From the NCBI GenBank assembly GCA_964366455.1, contig CAYISZ010000005.1:1-50512 (forward strand): 50,512 nucleotides of DNA. Reading direction: 5' to 3'. This DNA comes from CAZLQR01 sp964366455 (lineage in GTDB: Bacteria > Patescibacteriota > Microgenomatia > UBA1406 > GWC2-37-13). The notes beneath the pieces were generated by a model. The model saw nothing but the letters and a program-made list of their open reading frames with translations. It had not been told where the DNA came from and did not search any database. This document shows, piece after piece, positions 8,082 through 15,719 of this stretch (positions within the stretch are counted from its first letter, which is position 1; each line of letters begins with the position of its first letter). The position numbers and the translations under genes are program-made.

Positions 8082-8606
8082 ATGCCCATTCTAATAAAAA
8101 CAAAGGGCATTGTTTTAAGTAGTAAAATACTCCCCAGCGACGATGTAATCTACACCATCCTTACAGAAGAAAATGGCAAGATTCGAGTATATGGTAAGGG
8201 CGTAAAGAAGACCTCAAGCAAACGACGGCCCCATCTCCAGACCGGCAATTTGATATCCGTAATCCTACGTAGATCTCATGAAACTTACTATTTGCAAGAA
8301 ACCACTCTTGTATCTGCCTTCTCTCAGATTAAACAGTCTTCGTCCAAGTTGAGTTGGCTATACGCTCTACTGTTTATGATTGATAGATTGGCGCCAGAAA
8401 TGGAGCAGGATCTAAAAATCTATAATGCTTTGCAAAAATTTATGATCAATGTCTCTAAAGAGGATAATGGACTCGAGCAATTTACGAAAAGCGCTAATCA
8501 AGTACTTAACGCTCTTGGTTATACCTCTGAAGAACTCCCCTTGTCCGACCTGAAGGAGATGTTTACCGAACTTACCAACCAAAAACTCCCCCTTGGTGCG
8601 ATATAA
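8082..8606 (+). CDS. recO: DNA repair protein RecO, short form
   Basis: Recombination mediator that helps RecR load RecA on SSB-coated DNA. The N-terminal OB-fold is recognisable (IKTKGIVLSSKILPSDDVIYTILTEENGKIRVYGKGVKKTSSKRRPHLQTGN). At 174 residues it is shorter than the usual 230-250 and lacks the cysteine zinc-binding part. The ATG at 8082 starts 7 bases after the DUF4012 stop. Its stop codon TAA forms part of the TATAAT box for the next gene. Confidence 0.82.
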   Translation: MPILIKTKGIVLSSKILPSDDVIYTILTEENGKIRVYGKGVKKTSSKRRPHLQTGNLISVILRRSHETYYLQETTLVSAFSQIKQSSSKLSWLYALLFMIDRLAPEMEQDLKIYNALQKFMINVSKEDNGLEQFTKSANQVLNALGYTSEELPLSDLKEMFTELTNQKLPLGAI

Positions 8607-8607
8607 T
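8602..8607 (+). promoter_or_regulatory. -10 box of glycyl-tRNA synthetase, embedded in the recO stop
   Basis: TATAAT at 8602-8607 is followed by 7 bases and then the ATG, predicting a leaderless transcript. No convincing -35 hexamer is visible. Confidence 0.5.
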
Positions 8608-8614
8608 AGACTAT

Positions 8615-9907
8615 ATGGAACCTTTAGTAGCATTGTGTAAAAGACGCGGTATTATTTTCCCTGGATCAGAGATATATGGAGGCTTAGCCGGGACATGGGA
8701 CTATGGTCCTATCGGGTCACTACTGAAAAAAAATCTTAAAGACCAATGGTGGAACTACAACGTCCAGATGCGTGACGACGTGGTTGCTGTAGATGCCGCA
8801 ATTATGATGAACCCAAAGGCATGGGAGGCTTCAGGTCACACACAAGCATTTACCGATCCTCTGGTTGAGTGCAAACATTGTCATCTTCGCTTCAGATCGG
8901 ACAAAACCGAGGAGATTAAAGCCCATGAGCTAGCGCATAAAGATAAAGCTCCATCATGGACAGAACCAGTAAACTTTAATCTTTTAGTTAAGGCTTACTT
9001 GGGAATAGTCGAGGGAAAGCAGTCCGAGATTTATCTTCGTGGAGAAATAACTAACGGAGTCCACGTCAATTTCAGAAATGTTGTAAACACCACAAGAGTA
9101 CGTATTCCCTTTGGGATAGCGCAGGTAGGCAAGGCATTTCGAAACGAAATAACTCCAGGAAATTTTACGTTCCGTTCGCGTGAATTTGAACAAATGGAGC
9201 TACAGTTTTATATTCAACCAACTCCTGAAGAAGGGAAAAAGTGGTTTGAATATTGGAAAAAAGAAAGTATGAACTGGTACACCTCTTTAGGGATGAACAG
9301 GGAGAATTTAAGGTTCAGAGACCATGAACTTACTGAAAGGGCGCACTACGCAAAGGCTGCAACGGACATAGAGTTTAAGTCACCGTGGGGATGGCAGGAA
9401 ATGATGGGAATTCACAACAGAGGCGACTGGGACCTTACCCGTCATCAGAAATATTCCGGGCAGTCACTCACATATCGTGATACAGACACTAATCAGGAAT
9501 TTACTCCTTGGGACATCGAGACCTCTGCTGGTGTCGATAGATCTCTTCTCTTTTTCCTGCTTGATGCCTACCGTAAGGACGAGAAACGAGAGTGGCTACA
9601 AATTCATCCCAAATTAGCACCCTACAAGGCTGCTGTTTTTCCTCTTGTTGCAAATAAGCCAGCTCTTGTTGATAAAGCTAAAGAAATTTATCATAATTTA
9701 AGAACGAGATTAATGGTCTCCTGGGATGACCGTGGTAACATCGGGAAACGGTACGCGGCTCAGGATGAAATTGGTACACCGTTTTGTATCACCGTAGACT
9801 ATACAACTCTTGAAGATGGGACAGTTACTGTGAGAGAGCGTGACAGCATGGAACAAAAAAGAGTTCCGATCGCTGAGCTAGAAACGTTTATATTAAAAGT
9901 TCTTTAA
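8615..9907 (+). CDS. glyQS: Glycyl-tRNA synthetase, dimeric class II type
   Basis: Charges tRNA-Gly. Opens with LVALCKRRGIIFPGSEIYGGLAGTWDYGPIGSLLKKNL, followed by the class II motif 2 region GIAQVGKAFRNEITPGNFTFRSREFEQMELQFY and motif 3 PWDIETSAGVDRSLLFFLLDA. A C4-like pair ECKHCH lies at about residues 84-89. The C-terminal anticodon-binding domain is present. The length of 430 residues is near the bacterial single-chain form. It has its own predicted leaderless promoter. Confidence 0.95.
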   Translation: MEPLVALCKRRGIIFPGSEIYGGLAGTWDYGPIGSLLKKNLKDQWWNYNVQMRDDVVAVDAAIMMNPKAWEASGHTQAFTDPLVECKHCHLRFRSDKTEEIKAHELAHKDKAPSWTEPVNFNLLVKAYLGIVEGKQSEIYLRGEITNGVHVNFRNVVNTTRVRIPFGIAQVGKAFRNEITPGNFTFRSREFEQMELQFYIQPTPEEGKKWFEYWKKESMNWYTSLGMNRENLRFRDHELTERAHYAKAATDIEFKSPWGWQEMMGIHNRGDWDLTRHQKYSGQSLTYRDTDTNQEFTPWDIETSAGVDRSLLFFLLDAYRKDEKREWLQIHPKLAPYKAAVFPLVANKPALVDKAKEIYHNLRTRLMVSWDDRGNIGKRYAAQDEIGTPFCITVDYTTLEDGTVTVRERDSMEQKRVPIAELETFILKVL

Positions 9908-9915
9908 ATATTTTT

Positions 9916-10407
9916 ATGGACAAACAAAAGAAAATAATCATTGGTGTCATATGCGCGGTTGTAGTTATTTTTGGAATTTGGTTTGCCACAAACGCAAGCA
10001 ATAAAAGCAAGGGCCAAGGAACTGAGAATGTTTTAGAAAATGAGCCGACCATAGCTCCTGTTGACTCCTCGGTAAAAGTAAATCTAGAGGATGGAGCAAG
10101 AAAAGGCGAGGTTCGGATAACTGTTAAGGACGCTCCTGAGGGGACGGAGAAGGCAGAGATGGAGCTTACCTACAATCGGGCTGCAAGAGCTGAGGACGAT
10201 ACCGATAGCGATGTAATTCCAGACGGCGTACTCACTGGTTGTGATTTTAAATCAGGTCAACGCTCATGCTCAAAAGAAGGAATTACGTTAGGTACATGCT
10301 CCTCCGGGGTATGTAGATATCATTCAGTAGTCGGTAGCATTAAGCTTTCCATTATCTTTAGTGGATCATACGGAGAGCGAAGTTTTGAAAAAGAATACAA
10401 ACTATAA
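9916..10407 (+). CDS. Exported or membrane-anchored protein of unknown function
   Basis: 163 residues, not recognised. It has a short basic N terminus and one hydrophobic segment (IIIGVICAVVVIFGIWFATNA), then an extracellular-type domain with four cysteines in the second half (GCDF, SCSK, TCSSGVCRY). The cysteines could form two disulfide bonds outside the membrane, perhaps made by the DsbA-like protein at 25482. It sits 8 bases after the GlyRS gene with no visible Shine-Dalgarno sequence. Confidence 0.7.
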   Translation: MDKQKKIIIGVICAVVVIFGIWFATNASNKSKGQGTENVLENEPTIAPVDSSVKVNLEDGARKGEVRITVKDAPEGTEKAEMELTYNRAARAEDDTDSDVIPDGVLTGCDFKSGQRSCSKEGITLGTCSSGVCRYHSVVGSIKLSIIFSGSYGERSFEKEYKL

Positions 10408-10436
10408 TAAATTCAAAATTCAAAATTCAAATTTAT
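10408..10436. repeat. AT-rich word repeat (AAATTCAAAATTC type)
   Basis: Tandem copies of AAATTCA/AAATTC between two genes. Related runs lie at 21354-21416 and, in coding frame, at 32816-32853. It falls in the predicted leader of rpsT. Confidence 0.6.
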
Positions 10437-10443
10437 GAAGTAA

Positions 10444-10452
10444 GGGAGGGGG
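10444..10452 (+). promoter_or_regulatory. Strong Shine-Dalgarno sequence of rpsT
   Basis: GGGAGGGGG ends 10 bases before the rpsT ATG. It is the clearest ribosome binding site in the window, where most genes lack one. Confidence 0.65.
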
Positions 10453-10462
10453 TGTTTATATT

Positions 10463-10714
10463 ATGCCAATTATCAAATCAGCAATAAAAAAATTAAAACA
10501 AGATAAAGTGCGAAAAAGCTCGAATAAAAAAATCGAAGCTTCCTATCTTTCGATTCTTTCAAAGATGAGAAAAGGAACGATGAAGGACATGAAAAAAGTC
10601 CATTCCGCAATCGATAAAGCTGCAAAAAAAGGTGTCATTCATCTTAATAAGGCTGCGCGACTTAAATCTCAGGTTACTAAATTTTTAAAACCAAAATCTA
10701 AGTCATCTAAATGA
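10463..10714 (+). CDS. rpsT: 30S ribosomal protein S20
   Basis: Small basic helical protein that binds 16S rRNA early in 30S assembly. The pattern MPIIKSAIKKLKQDKVRKSSNKKIEASY and the C-terminal HLNKAARLKSQVTKFL match S20. At 83 residues it has the usual length. It has a clear Shine-Dalgarno sequence, and its stop overlaps the start of the PilN-like gene (ATGA at 10711-10714), so the two are translationally coupled. Confidence 0.93.
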   Translation: MPIIKSAIKKLKQDKVRKSSNKKIEASYLSILSKMRKGTMKDMKKVHSAIDKAAKKGVIHLNKAARLKSQVTKFLKPKSKSSK

Positions 10715-11241
10715 CATATAAAATAAACCTCCTGAGTAAGAAAGATGTAAGTCTTATTGATAAGACTCTGTATTTTTTTTTGAATTACCTGAGGTATATT
10801 CTAGTTTTCACTCAAATTGTCGTAATCGGCGTGTTGTTTTACAGATTCAGTGTCGATCAAAGCATCATTGACCTCAAAGACTCGCTGGATCAAAAAAAGG
10901 AAATCGTTGAAGCGGTTAAGCCTCTTCTTGACGAAGCTGAGAAAGTAAATAATCAAAGCGTGGCAATCAGAAAAGTTACATCCGAACAAGACTATCAACT
11001 TGCAGCACTAAATTACATCCTTTCGGTCTTTCCAGAATCTGTCGTTCTCACAACACTTGACATCAGTGAGAGCACCTATACGCTTAAAGGTACTTCTATC
11101 GACCCTCGACAGTTGCAACTTTTTAATGCAAGATTGCAAAAAGACAAAAAATTTAAATCTGTATCGCTGTCTAATATCAGGAGAGTTGACGAAGGTTATG
11201 TGTTTGACCTAGCTTTGGAAACTTTCCTAATGGAAAAATAA
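10711..11241 (+). CDS. pilN: PilN-like type IV pilus assembly protein
   Basis: Bitopic inner-membrane protein of the type IV pilus alignment subcomplex. Residues 15-50 form a membrane segment (LNYLRYILVFTQIVVIGVLFY) followed by a coiled-coil (IDLKDSLDQKKEIVEAVKPLLDEAEKV) and a small periplasmic-type domain with the PilN-like SVVLTTLDISESTYTLKGTS. Its position directly before a PilO-like gene supports the call. The rest of the pilus machinery is outside the window. Confidence 0.72.
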   Translation: MTYKINLLSKKDVSLIDKTLYFFLNYLRYILVFTQIVVIGVLFYRFSVDQSIIDLKDSLDQKKEIVEAVKPLLDEAEKVNNQSVAIRKVTSEQDYQLAALNYILSVFPESVVLTTLDISESTYTLKGTSIDPRQLQLFNARLQKDKKFKSVSLSNIRRVDEGYVFDLALETFLMEK

Positions 11242-11242
11242 T

Positions 11243-11845
11243 ATGAAAGAAGATACAACCAAGCAACAACTACCATCGCTAAAGTATATCCTGACATCAC
11301 TTAAGGAGACGAGAACGAAGGACTATACCTTTACGACATTGTTTTTCATAATTTTTTCCATATTTATTTTCTTTGCAATTAAGCCGTCGCTTAGCACAGC
11401 AATTGGTCTGAGTAAGCAGGAAAAGGAACTGAAGGCAACCGACCAAAAATATGAGTTGCTAATTGGGCAAATTGTTCAGATACAAACAGCTCTTGAACAG
11501 GTACGCGACCGTCTTTATCTAATTGACGAAGCCTTGCCTTCGCAACCGTATCTTAACGTTATCATGAGCGATATTCAGAGAAGTGCTACAAAGAATAATG
11601 TATCTGTCCGTAAGATTGCGGTACAGCGAGTTAACTTGGTTGAGACTAAAAAGGATGTGTTTCGATCGATGATTGTCAATGTAGAACTTGGCTCCTCTTT
11701 CGAAGATTATGTTAGATTCGAAAGAGACATGATGCGGCAACGCAGGTTGAAGAATATAAAATCGGTAATCATTGATCGTGAAGAATTGGGGTCTGAAAGC
11801 GCAACTTTAAAAATTAAGGCAGAGATAGAAGGATATTACTTATAA
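11243..11845 (+). CDS. pilO: PilO-like type IV pilus assembly protein
   Basis: Partner of PilN in the alignment subcomplex. It has a cytoplasmic N terminus, one membrane segment (TLFFIIFSIFIFFAIKPSL), a coiled-coil (LSKQEKELKATDQKYELLIGQI...) and a ferredoxin-like domain with the PilO-type MSDIQRSATKNNVSVRKI and SFEDYVRFERDMMRQRRLKNIKSV. It is one base after the PilN-like gene and has no Shine-Dalgarno sequence. Confidence 0.78.
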   Translation: MKEDTTKQQLPSLKYILTSLKETRTKDYTFTTLFFIIFSIFIFFAIKPSLSTAIGLSKQEKELKATDQKYELLIGQIVQIQTALEQVRDRLYLIDEALPSQPYLNVIMSDIQRSATKNNVSVRKIAVQRVNLVETKKDVFRSMIVNVELGSSFEDYVRFERDMMRQRRLKNIKSVIIDREELGSESATLKIKAEIEGYYL

Positions 11846-11851
11846 GCACAT

Positions 11852-12034
11852 ATGAAACATAAAGAACTTTTGTACATTTCTGTCTGTATTTTCATGACTA
11901 TTATAGCTTGGCTCGTGGCCGATCTTTACCACTCGGCTAACCAGAAAACTGTAGATGCGATTATTGCTGACCCAGTTCTGCTACAATACAAAATCGATAC
12001 AAACATCCTTAAGTTAATTGAGAACAAACAATAG
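11852..12034 (+). CDS. Small single-pass membrane protein in the pilus block
   Basis: 60 residues: a short basic start, one hydrophobic helix (ELLYISVCIFMTIIAWLVADLY) and a soluble tail. Spacing of 6 bases before and 2 bases after makes it part of the pilN-pilO transcript. I do not recognise the family; it may be an accessory pilus subunit (inference from position). Confidence 0.65.
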   Translation: MKHKELLYISVCIFMTIIAWLVADLYHSANQKTVDAIIADPVLLQYKIDTNILKLIENKQ

Positions 12035-12036
12035 TT

Positions 12037-13356
12037 ATGCCCTACGCAGATCTTTACCAGAAAAAGCCAGTTAAAATACCCTCAGTACTTGCTGTTGCGA
12101 TAGTAGCGGCGCTATCTTTTTTTGTTACTAACTTTTTTCTGAGCTCCCCTCAAAGTACAAAAGCTGTAAAAAAGAACGTAATCAGTCTTGACGAAACAAA
12201 TGTCAGCTCATCCAAAGCGAGCATTGTCTGGCGCACTTCAGAACAAGAACTAGGTGTGGTGCTTTACGGCAATTCGGCACAGAAATTATCCAATCTTGCC
12301 ACAGATGAACGCGATAGCCCCAACGCACGTCAAAGATACTTCAACCACAGCGTCACATTGAGTAATTTACTCCCAAATACCGAGTATTTTTACAGTATTA
12401 CAAATGAAAAGGAACTGTTAAGTATTAACGAAAACACGGTGTTTAATTTCAAAACAGCACCGGTTGATAATAGAATAAACTCTCTCAAGCCAACTTACGG
12501 TATTGTGGTGTCTTCGACTGGCACTCCAGAAAAGGATGTTTTGGTTATCCTAAGACATGAAGGGAGCGTCCCGCTCTCCACTATCTCAAAAAATTCAGGA
12601 GAGTGGTTGATGCCACTAAATGGCCTTCTAAATTCTGGGAATTTGACTCTTTCCACACCGGCACTTTCTAGTAAAGTCTCCATTCACCTATACGATGAAA
12701 GAGGAAATTCATCGTCGGTAATTGCTCCGATTCAACTTGCATCTCCAATTTCTGACTCTATAAAGATGGGCCAAAATTATTCCTTACCGGAGGACAGTTC
12801 TGTATTAGGGAGTAAGGTTGAAGTGCCAAACGCAACAGATTTATCTAGTGCGGCTAAAGTTGACACTTTTAAGGTCTCGTATCCTATTGAAGACTCTATT
12901 ATTCCGGTAGGAAATCCGCTCATAAAAGGTGTTGCCTATCCTCTCTCAACCGTATCGGTGTCGATACAGAGCACAGATAACAATTCTAAGATAGTTTCTA
13001 AGCAAACCATAGCAGACTCGCAAGGAAATTGGAAAATTACTGTTTCTCAACCCCTTATAGCTGGTTCATATAAATTGTTTGCAAGAAGTAGTCAGACAAC
13101 TGCAAATGCCATTACGAGAGAATTCAAAGTCACCAAAAGTGGTGAGAGGGTGCTTGGAGAGGCTACTGGTAGCGCGCAGTTGACCGCCACTCCAACCGTA
13201 ACGGCAACCACCTCTGCATCTATAACACCAACGACACCGGCAGAACCAACAGAGATTACTCCTACTTTGCCCTCTACAGGAGGTAATATTTCTTACCTGA
13301 TGTACTCCAGCGCCGCACTTATTATTCTAGGTTTAGGATTAATGTTCGTCTTCTAG
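12037..13356 (+). CDS. Surface protein with fibronectin III-like domain and LPSTG sorting signal
   Basis: 439 residues. The N-terminal membrane segment (VLAVAIVAALSFFVTNFFL) probably acts as a signal anchor. Residues about 55-135 look like a fibronectin III/purple acid phosphatase N-terminal fold (KASIVWRTSEQELGVVLYG ... HSVTLSNLLPNTEYFYSI). Ig-like segments follow, then a Thr/Pro-rich stretch, and the tail ends in LPSTGG plus a hydrophobic helix. LPxTG is a sortase substrate motif; the only sortase in the window is at 44204-44953. The charged end after the helix is missing, so the sorting signal is not classical. Likely adhesin or pilus-associated protein. Confidence 0.75.
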   Translation: MPYADLYQKKPVKIPSVLAVAIVAALSFFVTNFFLSSPQSTKAVKKNVISLDETNVSSSKASIVWRTSEQELGVVLYGNSAQKLSNLATDERDSPNARQRYFNHSVTLSNLLPNTEYFYSITNEKELLSINENTVFNFKTAPVDNRINSLKPTYGIVVSSTGTPEKDVLVILRHEGSVPLSTISKNSGEWLMPLNGLLNSGNLTLSTPALSSKVSIHLYDERGNSSSVIAPIQLASPISDSIKMGQNYSLPEDSSVLGSKVEVPNATDLSSAAKVDTFKVSYPIEDSIIPVGNPLIKGVAYPLSTVSVSIQSTDNNSKIVSKQTIADSQGNWKITVSQPLIAGSYKLFARSSQTTANAITREFKVTKSGERVLGEATGSAQLTATPTVTATTSASITPTTPAEPTEITPTLPSTGGNISYLMYSSAALIILGLGLMFVF

Positions 13357-13363
13357 CCATCTT

Positions 13364-13404
13364 CCAAATACTAAATGCTAGATACTAAATACTAGATACT
13401 TTAT
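13364..13404. repeat. AT-rich word repeat (ATACTAAATACT type)
   Basis: Several imperfect copies of ATACTAAATACTAGATACT fill the 58-base gap between two surface protein genes. Related runs lie at 22118-22163, where they are translated, and at 27846-27871 before the LysRS gene. Confidence 0.6.
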
Positions 13405-13414
13405 ACTGATAAAC

Positions 13415-14020
13415 ATGGATATTCTTTCAGTGCTACTATCCGTAAATAAAATAGCCTTATTGTTCTTCATACTAACTCTTGGTTTTGTAATCTACGAGTT
13501 TAGTATGTATTTAAAAGAGGGTGGATCCCAAAGCACACCACACGTGCCTCAGTTTAACCCAAATGCTCAGGTGTCAGATACTATCCCAGTAGCTACGCCT
13601 GTTCAGCAAATTAACACAGAGACGCCTTCCAAAAAAAATCGACTCTTGCCTTTATTAATTGCTCTGTTTCTGCTTATTGTATTGGGCGTTTTAGCATTTC
13701 TTTATACTCCAAGTACGAAGAACGGTTCCAAAATTGCGCCGACAACAGCACCTAAGCCATCACCCACTCCACTTGTTAAATCATTGGTTCCGACTTCTAT
13801 TTCAAAGCCTACTGCTGCTGTATTTGTTGAACCTGTCGTAGAAGAAGAAGTCACAACTCCAACATCGATCCCTTCGCCAACACAGCAGGTAACAATTACT
13901 CCGTCATCCAAGCCAGTAGCTGCAGTCAGTGACACTCTGCCAGCTGCAGGATCCTTTCAATACCTGCTTTTATTGTCCGTAGGAGCCTTCGCAATTATCG
14001 CAGTCTCGCTGCTTTTTTAA
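13415..14020 (+). CDS. Membrane protein with Pro/Thr-rich linker and LPAAG tail
   Basis: 201 residues, family not recognised. There are two hydrophobic helices in the first 100 residues (IALLFFILTLGFVIYEFSMYL and LLPLLIALFLLIVLGVLAFLY), then a low-complexity Pro/Thr/Ser/Val linker, and a C terminus with LPAAG followed by a hydrophobic helix. The layout mirrors the LPSTG tail of the preceding gene, so both may be handled by the same sortase (inference). Confidence 0.65.
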   Translation: MDILSVLLSVNKIALLFFILTLGFVIYEFSMYLKEGGSQSTPHVPQFNPNAQVSDTIPVATPVQQINTETPSKKNRLLPLLIALFLLIVLGVLAFLYTPSTKNGSKIAPTTAPKPSPTPLVKSLVPTSISKPTAAVFVEPVVEEEVTTPTSIPSPTQQVTITPSSKPVAAVSDTLPAAGSFQYLLLLSVGAFAIIAVSLLF

Positions 14021-14037
14021 AATCTGCAGAATATCTA

Positions 14038-15048
14038 TTACTTTGTAAGAAACTGTTTTACGTAAGAATGAACCGCAGAGAACGATGCGTCCTCGGGTAC
14101 TAGCACATATTTGCCTTCGTAGTCTGTGTAGTCTGGCACTATGAATAATTCCTCCGGAAGCGCTGTGGTGCTCTGCTTAAAGCTACGATGTAGAACCACA
14201 TTTCGCAACAAATAGGCAAGTTGTTGATTCGTGATATCTCTTTTAATTAAAGCGTCTGTCGTTTTATAAAGGTTCTCCAATTTTCTAAGATTAAAGGTCA
14301 ATACAATCTTAACTACTCTTTCTTTAATTGCTCCCATTACTAACTGTTGGCGCTTATTGCGACTAAAGTCAGTTCCCTCCTCGCCTTCTGCATTTCTAGA
14401 CCTAACAAACGAAAGAGCTGTTTCGCCGTTCATATGAGATAATCCTTTTTTAAAGGAAACGGTTTTATATCTGCACTTAAATTCAGAGTCACCTCCACAC
14501 TCATCATTTTCTTTTCCCTCAATAGGAAACTTATTATCAATAAATGATTTTTCTATCATCACGTCAACTCCTCCCACCGCATCAATTAGATTGATAAATT
14601 CACTGAAATCGATTACTACAGCGTACTGAATTGGAGAACCGATTATGGATCCAATCTCGGCTTTAGCCAATCTTAGTCCGCCACCTTCAACCTTTGCTTC
14701 ACCATAAGCAAAAGCTGAATTAATTTTGTCCCGAAGTGTACTGCTCCAAACATCTCGCGGAACTCCGACCGAACGAACTATATTTGATCTTGTGTCATAG
14801 TTCATAACCGTAATGGAATCTGATAGAGTGGGACCGTCATGACTTCCTCCCGGAATTCCAAGAACTAAAATATTTACTCTACCGTCAATCATCTTAAGGT
14901 CGCCGAAGCCAAACAAAGACTTCACGGGCGATACCTTAATTACATTTGTAGCAAAACGATAATAGGGAGAAACAATTAAAAGTAGAATCGCACAAACAGC
15001 TAGCAATATAATAGTTAAGGAAACGCGTTTCTTTTTCAGGTGTCTCAT
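14038..15048 (-). CDS. LytR-CpsA-Psr (LCP) family glycopolymer transferase
   Basis: Extracytoplasmic enzyme family that attaches anionic or other glycopolymers to the cell wall. One N-terminal membrane helix (LTIILLAVCAILLLIVSPYY) is followed by the LCP core: VNILVLGIPGGSHDGPTLSDSITVM, SVGVPRDVW, INSAFAYG, VIDFSEFINLIDAVGGVDV, and ETALSFVRSRNAEG..DFSRNKRQQ with conserved arginines and aspartates. It overlaps tpiA by 4 bases (15045-15048). It fits with the polysaccharide genes at 3.4-8 kb. Confidence 0.92.
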   Translation of the reverse strand: MRHLKKKRVSLTIILLAVCAILLLIVSPYYRFATNVIKVSPVKSLFGFGDLKMIDGRVNILVLGIPGGSHDGPTLSDSITVMNYDTRSNIVRSVGVPRDVWSSTLRDKINSAFAYGEAKVEGGGLRLAKAEIGSIIGSPIQYAVVIDFSEFINLIDAVGGVDVMIEKSFIDNKFPIEGKENDECGGDSEFKCRYKTVSFKKGLSHMNGETALSFVRSRNAEGEEGTDFSRNKRQQLVMGAIKERVVKIVLTFNLRKLENLYKTTDALIKRDITNQQLAYLLRNVVLHRSFKQSTTALPEELFIVPDYTDYEGKYVLVPEDASFSAVHSYVKQFLTK

Positions 15049-15692
15049 AGCTGCTTAGCTATCTTGATAAACTGTATTGGATCGAGCGAGGCAGTGCCAA
15101 CTATAAAACCCTTAATTTCTACGCGCTCAAGGTATTCCTTACAGTTATTTTCATCAACGCTCGCTCCATATAAGAAGGCTGACATATTTGAAAGGTTCAA
15201 TTTTTCATATACATCCATAACTTCATCTACCGCGGTGTTTTGTCCCGTGCCAATGGCTTCCGGTTGTTCATAGGCGATTATTCCAGTGTAATTGGTTGGA
15301 AAATCCTCAACTTTTCGTATGCAAAGAATTGGCGTTATACCGGCATCCTTCAAGTTTTTTATTTGTGCTTCTATTTGCTCCTCAGTCTCACCTCTCGCCC
15401 TTCTTTCGCTGTGACCCACAATGCAGTAGGAAGCGATTCCTTCCAATGCCTTTGCCGTAACCTCTCCGGTATAGCTTCCTTCTGGCTTGTCTGATACGCC
15501 CTGAGCCGCTACCTGAACATTAGCTAAGCCATCTATCTCATGGTTAATGTATGAAAGGTGTGGAGCTGAGGCGGCTAGAATAATGAGTAGATCGCTCCGA
15601 TCTGATGAATAATTTTCTTTGAATACCCGAATCCACTCTTGCACATCCTTTAGAGTCTTGTGAGCCTTCCAGTTTGCAATCAAGTACTTCAT
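15045..15692 (-). CDS. tpiA: Triosephosphate isomerase, short form
   Basis: Interconverts dihydroxyacetone phosphate and glyceraldehyde-3-phosphate. Catalytic features are visible: N and K in IANWKAHKT, His in VGHSERRA, Glu in AYEQPEAIGTG (the usual form is AYEPVWAIGTG), and the phosphate loop LYGASV. At 215 residues it is about 35 shorter than typical, which is common in reduced genomes. It is transcribed away from the helicase gene with 27 bases between the starts and is translationally coupled to the LCP gene. Confidence 0.92.
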   Translation of the reverse strand: MKYLIANWKAHKTLKDVQEWIRVFKENYSSDRSDLLIILAASAPHLSYINHEIDGLANVQVAAQGVSDKPEGSYTGEVTAKALEGIASYCIVGHSERRARGETEEQIEAQIKNLKDAGITPILCIRKVEDFPTNYTGIIAYEQPEAIGTGQNTAVDEVMDVYEKLNLSNMSAFLYGASVDENNCKEYLERVEIKGFIVGTASLDPIQFIKIAKQL

Positions 15693-15719
15693 AAATCTTA
15701 TGTTGTAATATTATAGTTT

